Source of the DNA: an uncultured Prevotella sp.
GTDB taxonomy: Bacteria; Bacteroidota; Bacteroidia; Bacteroidales; Bacteroidaceae
Direction: 5' to 3'
DNA: 41,000 bases
Assembly: GCA_947174835.1 (NCBI GenBank)
Contig: CAMWKM010000008.1
Location: forward strand, 1 to 41,000
The translations under genes and the position numbers were made by a program. Position 1 is the stretch's first letter; each line of letters begins with the position of its first letter. Below, piece by piece: positions 1-8,427 of the stretch. The notes under the pieces are model-generated. The model was given only the letters and a program-made list of their open reading frames with translations, ran no database searches and was not told the origin of the DNA.

Positions 1-386
1 CCGCGCCCCCCCCCCCCTCCCGCCCCCCCAGGGGTCCCCGCGGCCGCGGGAAGGGCACATCACCGTTTGAAGCCTCCAAAAGCACCGTTTGAAGCCTGCA
101 AACCATCCGTTTGGAGCCTCCAAACACCCGGAAATCAGCATTGATACGCAATTGCTACCGAGGTGTCTCTGCGACATTTATTGCCTCAAACTCAACGAAC
201 GATGTCCGCCAATGTTCGCCAATGTCTGCCAATGTCTGCCAATGTCTGCCAATGTCCGCCAATAACTGACAACACTATTTCGGAATGTTGTATCTTTGCA
301 CCGTCAAACGACACACTCATCATGTTTCACTAACCGTTAAAGACCTATGCCAGTATTTATCAGTAAGCTTCTTAATGTCATCGTAC
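1..386. repeat. Intergenic region with three kinds of short repeats
   Basis: No convincing gene lies here. Bases 1-50 are C-rich low-complexity sequence with a CCGCGGCCGCGG palindrome. Bases 61-137 hold three copies of a roughly 22-bp unit, CACCGTTTGAAGCCTCCAAA-like; the third copy contains the near-perfect palindrome GTTTGGAGCCTCCAAAC. Bases about 203-263 hold six copies of the 10-bp unit GCCAATGTCT with small changes. A TATCTTTG promoter box sits at 291-298 on the plus strand. The only downstream ORF is 31 codons (347-442), running into the 3' end of the minus-strand gene, and is not convincing. Confidence 0.75.
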
Positions 387-2198
387 TTACAATTGCCTTA
401 AAATATTTATCAACCGTGCATTGTCCTCACGGCTTCTTATAGCGAGACGGATCAGCTGTTTGCCTGCCATGTTCTTCTTTAATCCGCAATTACTGATGAG
501 CACGTCTCTGTCTATCAGTTTCTGGGTAAGTTCAGCCGACGTGTATCTGTCGGTAACTTCGCATAAGAAATAATTGGCCTGTGAAGGTATCACGTGGAGA
601 AATGGGATTGTTTCCAGTTCTGCCTTGAAAATCTCGCGCTCTTTGACAAACTTGATACACGCCTTTTTGTAGTCGTCTTCGTATTTCCCGAAGATCTGCA
701 TATAAAATTCCCCAAAACTGTTGATATTCCAAATGCTGACATCCTTTTTAAGGTCGGCTATCATTTCCTTATTTGCCGTCACAAAGACACCTAAGCGAAG
801 GCCGGGAACGCCATAGCTCTTGGAAATTGACTTCATCACCATCATCGTCGGGAAGCGTTCGAGAAGGTCGTTGTGCAGCAGGCTATTCGCCTCATAATCA
901 TCCGTAAAGTCCACGAAACTTTCATCTACCACCAAACGAATGTCGTTTTCCGCACACCACGCTGCCAAGCGAATCACATCGGCTTTGGGAATGAAATTGC
1001 CGGAGGGATTATCCGGATTGATAAGCAGCAACAGCTTTATGTCTGTTCCGCTGTAGAAGCGCATCAGATCATCTGCAGTGTATCTGAAATCGGGAGTGCT
1101 GACGATGAATGGCACAATCTGTGACTCTCGCAACCTGTTAGGATATTCATCAAACGTGGGATAAATAATTCCGACCTTGTCTTCCTGATGCTTTTCCATG
1201 ACCACCTTGATCAGCTCTGCAGCACCATTGCCGACTACGACATAATCCTGACGGATATTGAAATACTTGCCGGCAAGCAATGAATTGACATACATGCCTG
1301 AAGGATAACTCTCAAGCAACACATCGAAGTTTGCCTTCAACTCATCGCGCATCCGCTTTGTGGGGAAGAAGGGATTCACCAGATAGCAATAGTCAAGCAA
1401 CTGCGGGAAACGCCAGTAGCCGCCATAGCGTCGGTGATACTCGTTGTACTTGACCGTTTTCTCAGAGAAAAGGCACGACGCAATGTCAAGATCCTGCACA
1501 TCGTCTATCTCGTACCACTTTTCATTGTTGATGGGAAGAGCCTTCAATGGGGAGTTGTGCAGATGGAGCAGTATGCGGAGCACCTGTTCATAATACTCGT
1601 TATTGCCCATGACCTTGTTGTAGGCTTCAAGAAAAGGAACATAGAATTTCCTGCTGAAATCCTTGCTGAACTTATAGATATTGAGAGTCTTGTAGTATAA
1701 ATCGACATCCTCATATCTGAAGGCATCCTTGGGTATGAAATTTACGATATTTCGGTCTGCGTCAATGCTGACCATGGTGCCATCCATCCATGTCTCATAT
1801 TTTGCCACCAATGCCAGATCCTTGTCAGGATGGTCAATAAGCATATCCAGAATCTTCTCGTCGAAAATGAGATCCGACTCAAGCAAGATAGTATCATCCT
1901 CACACAATTTCTCCTGAGCAAGCGCTAAAGAAAATATGTTGTTTGTCTTATCGTAGATTGTGTTGTGAATATATTCTATCTTCAGTTTATCATCGTAGCG
2001 ATGACCGATATAGTCGATAACATTCTGTGCCTTATAGCCGACCACCATCACCAAGCGGGTCACGTTGCGGGCTGCCAATATCTTGATAACCCTGTCGATG
2101 AGTCGCTCCCCATTGACAGACAACATACACTTGGTATTGTCCTTGGTCAGTTCACCAAGACGCTTACCCATTCCGGCTGCTAAGATTACTGCTTGCAT
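387..2198 (-). CDS. Bifunctional sugar-phosphate-type nucleotidyltransferase / PLP-dependent aminotransferase
   Basis: A 603-residue fusion of two enzymes. Residues 1-240 are a LicC-like nucleotidyltransferase: the N-terminus has LAAGMGKRL, then T and K of the nucleotide-binding loop, and an ESD metal-binding segment near residue 108. Residues about 250-603 are a fold-type I aminotransferase of the HisC/CobD group, with NPDNPSG, VVDES and SISKSYG, where Lys460 should carry PLP, followed by GLRLG. Known relatives with this fusion include PntC-type enzymes (2-aminoethylphosphonate cytidylyltransferase with a transaminase); the Campylobacter serine-phosphate decarboxylase is CobD-like. A CDP-activated amino-alcohol or phosphonate head group is therefore plausible, but no phosphonate pathway genes are adjacent. 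The gene starts 31 bases after the TonB receptor stop, so the two are probably co-transcribed. Domain calls are firm; the substrate is inference. Confidence 0.85.
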   Translation of the reverse strand: MQAVILAAGMGKRLGELTKDNTKCMLSVNGERLIDRVIKILAARNVTRLVMVVGYKAQNVIDYIGHRYDDKLKIEYIHNTIYDKTNNIFSLALAQEKLCEDDTILLESDLIFDEKILDMLIDHPDKDLALVAKYETWMDGTMVSIDADRNIVNFIPKDAFRYEDVDLYYKTLNIYKFSKDFSRKFYVPFLEAYNKVMGNNEYYEQVLRILLHLHNSPLKALPINNEKWYEIDDVQDLDIASCLFSEKTVKYNEYHRRYGGYWRFPQLLDYCYLVNPFFPTKRMRDELKANFDVLLESYPSGMYVNSLLAGKYFNIRQDYVVVGNGAAELIKVVMEKHQEDKVGIIYPTFDEYPNRLRESQIVPFIVSTPDFRYTADDLMRFYSGTDIKLLLLINPDNPSGNFIPKADVIRLAAWCAENDIRLVVDESFVDFTDDYEANSLLHNDLLERFPTMMVMKSISKSYGVPGLRLGVFVTANKEMIADLKKDVSIWNINSFGEFYMQIFGKYEDDYKKACIKFVKEREIFKAELETIPFLHVIPSQANYFLCEVTDRYTSAELTQKLIDRDVLISNCGLKKNMAGKQLIRLAIRSREDNARLINILRQL

Positions 2199-2229
2199 AT
2201 CTTTCTATATCAATTAAACTTACACAAAA

Positions 2230-4629
2230 TTAGAATTTCACCCGCACGTCGACACCCAGTTGGAAAGGATTGCCACGCTGGCCAATATAACTGCCGCTGA
2301 GCGGCATGGCGAAGGTGCAATACTTCGTGTCTGTCAGATTGCGCCCCCAGAAGTCGACATCGACACACCCCATATCAACCTGCACATGGGCACCCAGCAG
2401 GGCATAGAGGTTCTGCCAGGCCGTGTTGGCATCGTCCCAATAGGTGCGGCCATTGCCAGTCAGATTGGCCCCGACCGCAACAGCACGGAGCACTTTGTCA
2501 TCGGACACACCGATGCGATAGTCGGCAAGAACGCTGAACGAATGGGCCGGAACGAACGGTATCTTATTATCCTTGTAGTCTACCAGCGTGCCGTCATCCT
2601 TCGTATCGACATACTCGCGAAAAGTGGCTCGCGTAAAACTATAGGTGGCTGCCCACGAAAGGCGGTTGTCGAAAGCCTGTCCACGCAAGGCCATCTCAAG
2701 TCCGCACGTGCTGCTCTTACCGGCATTGACCGTCATACGTCCGAAGCCGTAGTGGGGAGCCATCACCGAGAGTTGCTGATTGCGCAGTCGGGTGTAGAAC
2801 ATTGCCACGTCAGCCTGCAACTTACTTCCAAAGAGATTCAGGTGGGCACCCAGTTCATAGTTCCAACTTTCCTCCGGCTTGTAACTGATAGCATCTTCTA
2901 TGTCGGCATAGTCCTGTTCCGTATGTTCGACCGTGACATCGCCCCGCTGTGCCTGTTGCTGAGCCACAGGGTCACCAAGGTCGGCCTCCAGAATATCGCT
3001 GAACAACTGGATGTTGTAGCCACCTGCCATATAACCCTTGCTCACCGACGCATAGACGTTGCTGCCACGGCCATCGAGTTTATAGGAAAGACCGAATTTG
3101 GGAAGCAACTGGGTGAACGATGCAGAATGGCTATTCAGGATATGAGAGTCGAGCGTGTTGGTCGAAACGGCATTGGCCGTTCCACCGGTCATCGCCATAT
3201 AGCCATAACAATCGTAGTCAATCCCCACTTTATTATAGTCGAAGCGCAATCCCACCGTAGCAGTCAGCAGGTCGGCCAAGGTGATGCTTGACTCATGATA
3301 GGCTGCCAAGACGGTCTGAGGCTGGCGGAAAGTGCTGGGCACGGCCATCTCTGCCGTCATCGTTATGCCCATCGCGTCGACCTGTGCCTGAGCGGCAGCA
3401 GCGGCCTCCTGAGGTGTCATCCCTTGTGCGATGAAACGGCCGGTAAAGCCCTGAAGCATGGCATTCTTCATGGCATTTTCTATCGACTGCCCTATAGGGC
3501 GCAGCAAATCCTGTCCGAAGGTGACGGTGGCATCGGTGCGGAGCCACTGGCGTGAGCCAAAAAGCCCCGTCGTATGGCGCCACATACCATAATTCTTCGA
3601 ACGAAGAGTCAGTTCCTCCGTCACAGCATTCATCTTCTGACGCTGCAACAAAGCCATACGGTCATCAAGGGTATAGTCAATATCCATATCCATACGGTCG
3701 CGCAGGAACTGATAACTCGTTGTCGAGGTCAACAGCAACTTGTTCATATCGTAACGGATACCCAGTCCTGTGTTCACCATATTCCGCTTGTAACCGGGCA
3801 TGAAGGTGGTGGAAGGCAGGGCCGACCATCGATCACTGACGTCATACTCACCATACGGGAAACCATTCTGACGGGTGTACTGATAATCGGTCGTCAGGTC
3901 GATGAGCAGACGTTCTGTCGGTTTCCACATCAGACGCATCTTGCCACCAGCCTCATCCATCTTGTCAGCATTCTCGCCTATGGCCTGACTCCGGAAGAAT
4001 CCATCCTGCCCGCTGTAGAAACCGGCGGCACTGAAAGCCAGTTGCTCCGACGGATGATGATAGTGGGCAACCTCCACCTTGCGGGCAAATCCGGAAGCCA
4101 GACCTAAGGCAATGTCGGTACCCTGATAGTTCATGGGATTCTTCGAATAGATGCGCACAATGCCACCCTCCGTGTTTGCACCATAGAGAGTGCCCTGAGG
4201 ACCACGCAGCACGTCGATACGATCCAGCATATAGAAATGGTTATTATAGGCTGCCGGCGACATCAACGGCACATTGTCGTAATAGACACCCACTGCAGAG
4301 TTGCTGATACGGCTACCCAATCCTCGAATATACATGGCCGATGTCAGGCGCGAGCCATAAGCCGGCATCGCAAACGAAGGCACATAGGCCGACAACTGGC
4401 GCAGGTCACGCACATTGAGCTTTTCCATCTGCTCACCGGTAAACACGCTACTGCTCATCGGCTGCCGACGGAGACGAAAGGTTTCCTTTGGTTGTGAGAT
4501 GACAACAACTTCATCGAGATCCACGACACGAGACGTGTCATTGACTATGGTCGGGCCGGTAAGGTCTGTCTCGGCAGAAACAGGCAAGACAGAAAACAGC
4601 ACAAGCCCCAATAAGAGTTTTTTGTTCAT
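2230..4629 (-). CDS. TonB-dependent outer-membrane receptor
   Basis: A 799-residue receptor with a signal peptide (residues 1-19, ending in VSA). A TonB-box-like stretch DEVVVIS lies near residue 40, followed by a plug domain to about residue 170 with YIRGLGSR, GVYYDNVP and LRGPQGTLYGANTEGG. A long beta-barrel follows and ends in the terminal Phe typical of outer-membrane proteins. There is no CarboxypepD-like N-terminal domain and no SusD partner, so it resembles siderophore, cobalamin or metal receptors more than a SusC glycan importer. The substrate cannot be named. A promoter box and a dyad lie just upstream. The following gene, a nucleotidyltransferase-aminotransferase fusion, appears to share the transcript. 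Confidence 0.93.
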   Translation of the reverse strand: MNKKLLLGLVLFSVLPVSAETDLTGPTIVNDTSRVVDLDEVVVISQPKETFRLRRQPMSSSVFTGEQMEKLNVRDLRQLSAYVPSFAMPAYGSRLTSAMYIRGLGSRISNSAVGVYYDNVPLMSPAAYNNHFYMLDRIDVLRGPQGTLYGANTEGGIVRIYSKNPMNYQGTDIALGLASGFARKVEVAHYHHPSEQLAFSAAGFYSGQDGFFRSQAIGENADKMDEAGGKMRLMWKPTERLLIDLTTDYQYTRQNGFPYGEYDVSDRWSALPSTTFMPGYKRNMVNTGLGIRYDMNKLLLTSTTSYQFLRDRMDMDIDYTLDDRMALLQRQKMNAVTEELTLRSKNYGMWRHTTGLFGSRQWLRTDATVTFGQDLLRPIGQSIENAMKNAMLQGFTGRFIAQGMTPQEAAAAAQAQVDAMGITMTAEMAVPSTFRQPQTVLAAYHESSITLADLLTATVGLRFDYNKVGIDYDCYGYMAMTGGTANAVSTNTLDSHILNSHSASFTQLLPKFGLSYKLDGRGSNVYASVSKGYMAGGYNIQLFSDILEADLGDPVAQQQAQRGDVTVEHTEQDYADIEDAISYKPEESWNYELGAHLNLFGSKLQADVAMFYTRLRNQQLSVMAPHYGFGRMTVNAGKSSTCGLEMALRGQAFDNRLSWAATYSFTRATFREYVDTKDDGTLVDYKDNKIPFVPAHSFSVLADYRIGVSDDKVLRAVAVGANLTGNGRTYWDDANTAWQNLYALLGAHVQVDMGCVDVDFWGRNLTDTKYCTFAMPLSGSYIGQRGNPFQLGVDVRVKF

Positions 4630-4658
4630 AAGTCCAAATCAATGTTTCAATTCGTGTG

Positions 4659-4707
4659 CAAAGGTACTAACTTTCAGCAGAACCGGCAATCCTTATTTAT
4701 AAGGATT
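4659..4707 (-). promoter_or_regulatory. Promoter and dyad symmetry upstream of the TonB receptor
   Basis: On the minus strand TACCTTTG (4659-4666) matches the Bacteroidota -7 box, 30 bases before the receptor ATG. The expected -33 position (about 4687-4690) has no TTTG but meets a perfect dyad, AATCCTTATTTATAAGGATT (4688-4707). The dyad also abuts the stop codon of the upstream gene. It lacks a T tract on the minus strand, so an operator is as likely as a terminator. Confidence 0.5.
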
Positions 4708-5703
4708 CTACACGTTGCGATAGCCACAGCGCGGACAGACGCCCTTCCTGACAAGACGAGCCCCACAATGGCCACAGACATAAACGGGACGACTCCCTGA
4801 GAAATAGCGCCAAAGGGCAAAGACGACATAGGCCAACAGCAAAGGATAGCCCAGATAGTAGAGGGTGGAGATGCTGAACACCACGTAGTTGATGGCGCAC
4901 ACTCCGACCAACCCCAGACAATAGAAGATTGACTCTGTGGTGGAGAGGTGGCTCCGAATATCATCGAAGGCAGCCAATGCTATCAGCAACATAGCCCATA
5001 CACTGAACAGGAACAGGGCCAGATGGAGAGGCACGGCAAAGGGATTGAGCGTAGGATGATAATAGTAATGGCGCCAAGAGTCGGGATCGGCTAACTGAAT
5101 GGTGCTGTAGAAGACTGCCGAGGCTGCTACGAGCAGGGCCAACAGCGTGGGATAGAACGAAGGAATGTCGTTGAAATGCACAATCTTGGCTTTGCGACGG
5201 AAGAGACTCCTGATGACATAGAGGGCAGCCACGATAACGACAAAAGCCAGCATGATCAGCAGATGCTTGTCGGAGAAATAGTCGATGAAGCGAGAGATGG
5301 GATCGTCGGGAGCAACACCAGGCAACATCTCACTTTCGTGAATCCACCCTATCGTCTGCTGGTCGCGTGCAATCTGCACCCATACGGAGTCGACACTATC
5401 GGCAGGAAGCGTCACGATGTCGGCCACCACCACCACATCGTTCTTCTTCACGGAAATTGTATCGACCAGCATACCGCTGACAACCTCGGAAGGTTGCTGG
5501 CAGATGAGCAGAAGAGAATCTGCCTTGACAAGAAAGTTGTAATTCTGCGTATAGTGATGGGTGGTATAGAATGAGATGGAATCCATCTGCTCTTCCGTAA
5601 CGATCCACGCATCACTGGTCTGCCGCTCCTCACGGTAGCATGACGAAAACAGCAGGGTGATTACACCTATTATATATATAATAAAGAGTCTACGCATCGG
5701 CAT
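4708..5703 (-). CDS. Lipoprotein-signal, SH3-like, polytopic membrane protein with C-terminal zinc ribbon
   Basis: A 331-residue protein I cannot assign to a named family. It starts with a lipoprotein-type signal ending in LLFSSC (Cys22). Residues about 30-125 look like an extracytoplasmic bacterial-SH3 segment: it mentions no enzyme motif but ends in QIARDQQTIGWIHESEM, a pattern common in SH3 repeats. Four or five hydrophobic helices follow from about residue 145 to 300. The last 25 residues form a CGHCG...CPRCG zinc ribbon. Its start overlaps the end of the U32 gene by 14 bases, so translation is probably coupled. It is the last gene of the seven-gene run beginning at 16292, and the fourth protein in that run with a zinc ribbon, which hints at a shared role. 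An AATCC dyad follows its stop. Confidence 0.75.
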   Translation of the reverse strand: MPMRRLFIIYIIGVITLLFSSCYREERQTSDAWIVTEEQMDSISFYTTHHYTQNYNFLVKADSLLLICQQPSEVVSGMLVDTISVKKNDVVVVADIVTLPADSVDSVWVQIARDQQTIGWIHESEMLPGVAPDDPISRFIDYFSDKHLLIMLAFVVIVAALYVIRSLFRRKAKIVHFNDIPSFYPTLLALLVAASAVFYSTIQLADPDSWRHYYYHPTLNPFAVPLHLALFLFSVWAMLLIALAAFDDIRSHLSTTESIFYCLGLVGVCAINYVVFSISTLYYLGYPLLLAYVVFALWRYFSGSRPVYVCGHCGARLVRKGVCPRCGYRNV

Positions 5704-7501
5704 AGATATTCATCTGACAATGTTTACAATCGAACTGCAAACGGAAACTGCGTCCGTCACCAAGCCGCAATGAGAGAGGTTCTTTCCACACTGGCTTCTT
5801 TCCACCGTGTTTCACACAGAAGCCCATAGTGTAGCGCAGACAGTGGCGGCACTGCATAACAAGTCGCTCTGCAGGTTCATGCACCTCGAAAGCATTGTCT
5901 ACAGTCATGCCCTGCTGTTCGTAGAACTGACGAGCCTGACGGTTAGAGACATTATAGAGATAGGACAAAGGATAGGACGGAACCGCAGTTTGTCCCTCTA
6001 TGAATTGTTTAGCATCCGGCACCACAGCTTCCGACGCTTGAAGCAATCTGGCACAAGCCTCGCGCCTTGCCTCCGCGAGCAGGCTACTCGGAATGAAGTA
6101 GTTAAAATCTGCCGGCAAATCAACATGAGAACATTCATAGGGCGTATCTCCCAGTTTGGTCAACTGGCGCATAATATTCTCGCGAGGATCTTGCCGAGCC
6201 TGTTGGTGTTCTGCTTTGATGGCAACCGCAACCGTATCCATACATAGTTTAAAACCATCGTCGGTTGCGTGGAGCGACATGCTTACCGGTATCTTGCGCA
6301 CACTGCTGGGCTTGCTTAGCAGGCGCTCCATCACTTGATCGTTATTACGATAGAGACGCAAACCGGTTCGTAATCCTGCGGGCATCTTCTGGGGGAAAAG
6401 ACGGTTGCCCTCTACCCTATTCACGCGAAAGCCTTCCAACTCGCGTTGATCGTTGATGAAACAAAGACCGTCACCATTACAGAACGATGCCACACCGGCC
6501 ACCGTGAACGATGGGCCGCGCATCTCCTTGACCGTACCGACAAACTCGCCCATGGCCTTTGGGGTATCGAGCGACACAATATCCGGCTGCCTGCCGGACA
6601 GGAAATAGGTCGTATAGCCACGATTGAAGGTCTTGCGCAGATCTGGTTTGAAAGTGTAGGTGCAATGCCCCCTCGATGCACGTCTGTACTCGTCGGGATG
6701 ACCGGCAATGTATTGATTGAGACGTTCACTATAGGCTGCCGTCACATTCTTCACGTAAGTCACGTCTTTCAGCCGTCCCTCAATCTTGAATGAGGTAGCA
6801 CCCGCTTCAATCAACTCGGCCAGATGGTTGCTCTGATTCAGATCTTTCAACGAAAGATAATAGCGTTGCCGCCAGTCAACGGGTTGTCCATCGGCATCGA
6901 CCAAATCGAACTTCATCCTACAGAACTGAGCACACTCGCCCCGATTGGCACTGCGACCAAAACAATATTGCGAGGCATAGCATACGCCACTGTAACTCAC
7001 ACAAAGAGCACCATGAACAAAGACCTCCAACTCCATCTCCGGATCCTGCAGGTGGATAGCACTGATCTCTGCCGCTGACAGTTCACGCGCCAATACCACA
7101 CGGGCAAATCCCTGTTTCTTGAGCCATTGCACTTTGCCGGGCAACCGATTGTCTGTCTGTGTAGAAGCGTGAACAGCCAATCCCAAACGACGGGCCATTT
7201 GCATCACCGCCATATCCTGCACCAACACGGCATCGACTGCGGCATCGACAAGTTGCTCCAACAGATGCTGTATATCGTCAAGCTCATGATCATAGACAAT
7301 CGTGTTGACCGTCACATAGACACGAGCGCCAAACCGATGTGCGTACCGACAAAGGTGACGGATATCGTCCACACTGTTGCCGACAGCAGCCCTTGCACCA
7401 TAATGCAAAGCCCCGATATAAACGGCATCGGCACCATGATCAATGGCAGCCATTCCACATTCCAGGTTCTTTGCAGGCGCAAGTAGTTCGAGTGATCTCA
7501 T
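5690..7501 (-). CDS. U32 family protein, RlhA-like (23S rRNA hydroxylation family)
   Basis: A 603-residue member of peptidase family U32. The signature EVFVHGALCVSYSGVCYAS spans residues 159-177 and is followed by Cys180, Cys190 and Cys194, the conserved cysteine cluster of this family. The N-terminus LELLAPAKNLECGMAAI and GADAVYIG are also typical. Despite the peptidase name, E. coli RlhA of similar size hydroxylates C2501 of 23S rRNA, and other members hydroxylate tRNA, so RNA hydroxylation is more likely than proteolysis. The C-terminus adds a CRHC...CKHC pair, perhaps metal-binding. Its ATG overlaps the metA stop by four bases (ATGA), and its end overlaps the next gene by 14 bases. The exact RNA target is not shown by the sequence. 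Confidence 0.88.
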   Translation of the reverse strand: MRSLELLAPAKNLECGMAAIDHGADAVYIGALHYGARAAVGNSVDDIRHLCRYAHRFGARVYVTVNTIVYDHELDDIQHLLEQLVDAAVDAVLVQDMAVMQMARRLGLAVHASTQTDNRLPGKVQWLKKQGFARVVLARELSAAEISAIHLQDPEMELEVFVHGALCVSYSGVCYASQYCFGRSANRGECAQFCRMKFDLVDADGQPVDWRQRYYLSLKDLNQSNHLAELIEAGATSFKIEGRLKDVTYVKNVTAAYSERLNQYIAGHPDEYRRASRGHCTYTFKPDLRKTFNRGYTTYFLSGRQPDIVSLDTPKAMGEFVGTVKEMRGPSFTVAGVASFCNGDGLCFINDQRELEGFRVNRVEGNRLFPQKMPAGLRTGLRLYRNNDQVMERLLSKPSSVRKIPVSMSLHATDDGFKLCMDTVAVAIKAEHQQARQDPRENIMRQLTKLGDTPYECSHVDLPADFNYFIPSSLLAEARREACARLLQASEAVVPDAKQFIEGQTAVPSYPLSYLYNVSNRQARQFYEQQGMTVDNAFEVHEPAERLVMQCRHCLRYTMGFCVKHGGKKPVWKEPLSLRLGDGRSFRLQFDCKHCQMNIYADA

Positions 7502-8415
7502 CCTATCTTGTTGATGTCGTATGGGGTCTCCTGATAGATGTAATAGTTAATCCAGTTATTATAGAAAAGGTTCGCATGGGCGCGCCAGAAAACTAATGGT
7601 CCCTGCTTTGGGTCATCGTGGATGTAATAGTTGCGGGGCAACTCCACATCATCGCGTACACCGAAATCACGTTTATACTCATTGTCAAGCGTATTGGGGG
7701 CATACTCCATGTGACCGGTAATAAAAAACTCGCGTCCGCCACGAGCCATCACAATGCTGACACCGCTGTCTTCCGACTCTGCCAGAAGTGTCAACTCCGG
7801 TCGTGCTTCTATATCGGCACGCAGAATCTCGGTATGACGACTGTGCGGCATCATGAAGCAATCATCAAATCCCCGGAAAATCGGCATCTTCGGCTCCAGT
7901 GTATGCTGCTTGAATATGCCAAACATCTTTTTGGAAAGCGGATATTTGGGTACGCCATAGAAATGGTAGAGACCGGCCTGAGCAGCCCAGCAAATATACA
8001 GCGTGCTGGTTACGTGCGTACGAGCCCAGTTGAAAATATCCACAATCTCATCCCAATAGGTCACCTCTTCATAATCCAAGGTCTCTACCGGTGCACCGGT
8101 AATAATCATTCCATCGAACTTTTCGTTCCGCATCGACTCGAAATCGCGGTAGAACATCATCATGTGTTCGATGGGTGTGTTCTTGGGTGTATGGCTCTTC
8201 AACTTCATAAAGTTGATATCCAACTGAAGAGGCGTATTGGAAAGCAGTCTGATAAGATCCGTCTCTGTCGTAATCTTTAGCGGCATCAGGTTAAGAATAG
8301 CAATACGCAATGGACGGATATCCTGAGAATGAGCCCTGGAATCATCCATCACAAAGATATTCTCACGCTTGAGTATGTCAATGGCAGGTAGCCTGTCTGG
8401 AAGTCTTAATGGCAT
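7498..8415 (-). CDS. metA: Homoserine O-acyltransferase, predicted acetyl-CoA specific
   Basis: A 305-residue MetA that acylates homoserine in methionine biosynthesis in the cytoplasm. The catalytic Cys142 is in YICWAAQAG, and His235 and Glu237 are in TGHMEYAPN, all at family positions. Residue 111, in ITGAPVETL, is Glu. In studied MetA proteins Gly111 goes with succinyl-CoA use (E. coli) and Glu111 with acetyl-CoA use (Bacillus cereus), so this enzyme is predicted to make O-acetylhomoserine. The length fits the family. It starts 12 bases after the FHA gene and overlaps the U32 gene by four bases, so it appears to be a passenger in the kinase/FHA operon. No SAM riboswitch was seen upstream. 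Confidence 0.95.
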   Translation of the reverse strand: MPLRLPDRLPAIDILKRENIFVMDDSRAHSQDIRPLRIAILNLMPLKITTETDLIRLLSNTPLQLDINFMKLKSHTPKNTPIEHMMMFYRDFESMRNEKFDGMIITGAPVETLDYEEVTYWDEIVDIFNWARTHVTSTLYICWAAQAGLYHFYGVPKYPLSKKMFGIFKQHTLEPKMPIFRGFDDCFMMPHSRHTEILRADIEARPELTLLAESEDSGVSIVMARGGREFFITGHMEYAPNTLDNEYKRDFGVRDDVELPRNYYIHDDPKQGPLVFWRAHANLFYNNWINYYIYQETPYDINKIG

Positions 8416-8427
8416 TTGTCTATGAAA

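Noticed and set aside
61..263. CRISPR array
   Set aside because: The repeats are 10 and 22 bp, contiguous or nearly so, with no unique spacers of constant length and no cas genes.
347..442. 31-codon plus-strand ORF after the TATCTTTG box
   Set aside because: It is too short, runs into the 3' end of the opposing gene, and shows no recognisable sequence.
2260..3291. Plus-strand frame of 343 codons
   Set aside because: It is fully antisense to the TonB receptor, has no promoter, and its product shows no motif. The same applies to the many other antisense frames, for example 7618-8280, 14734-15336 and 18657-19622.
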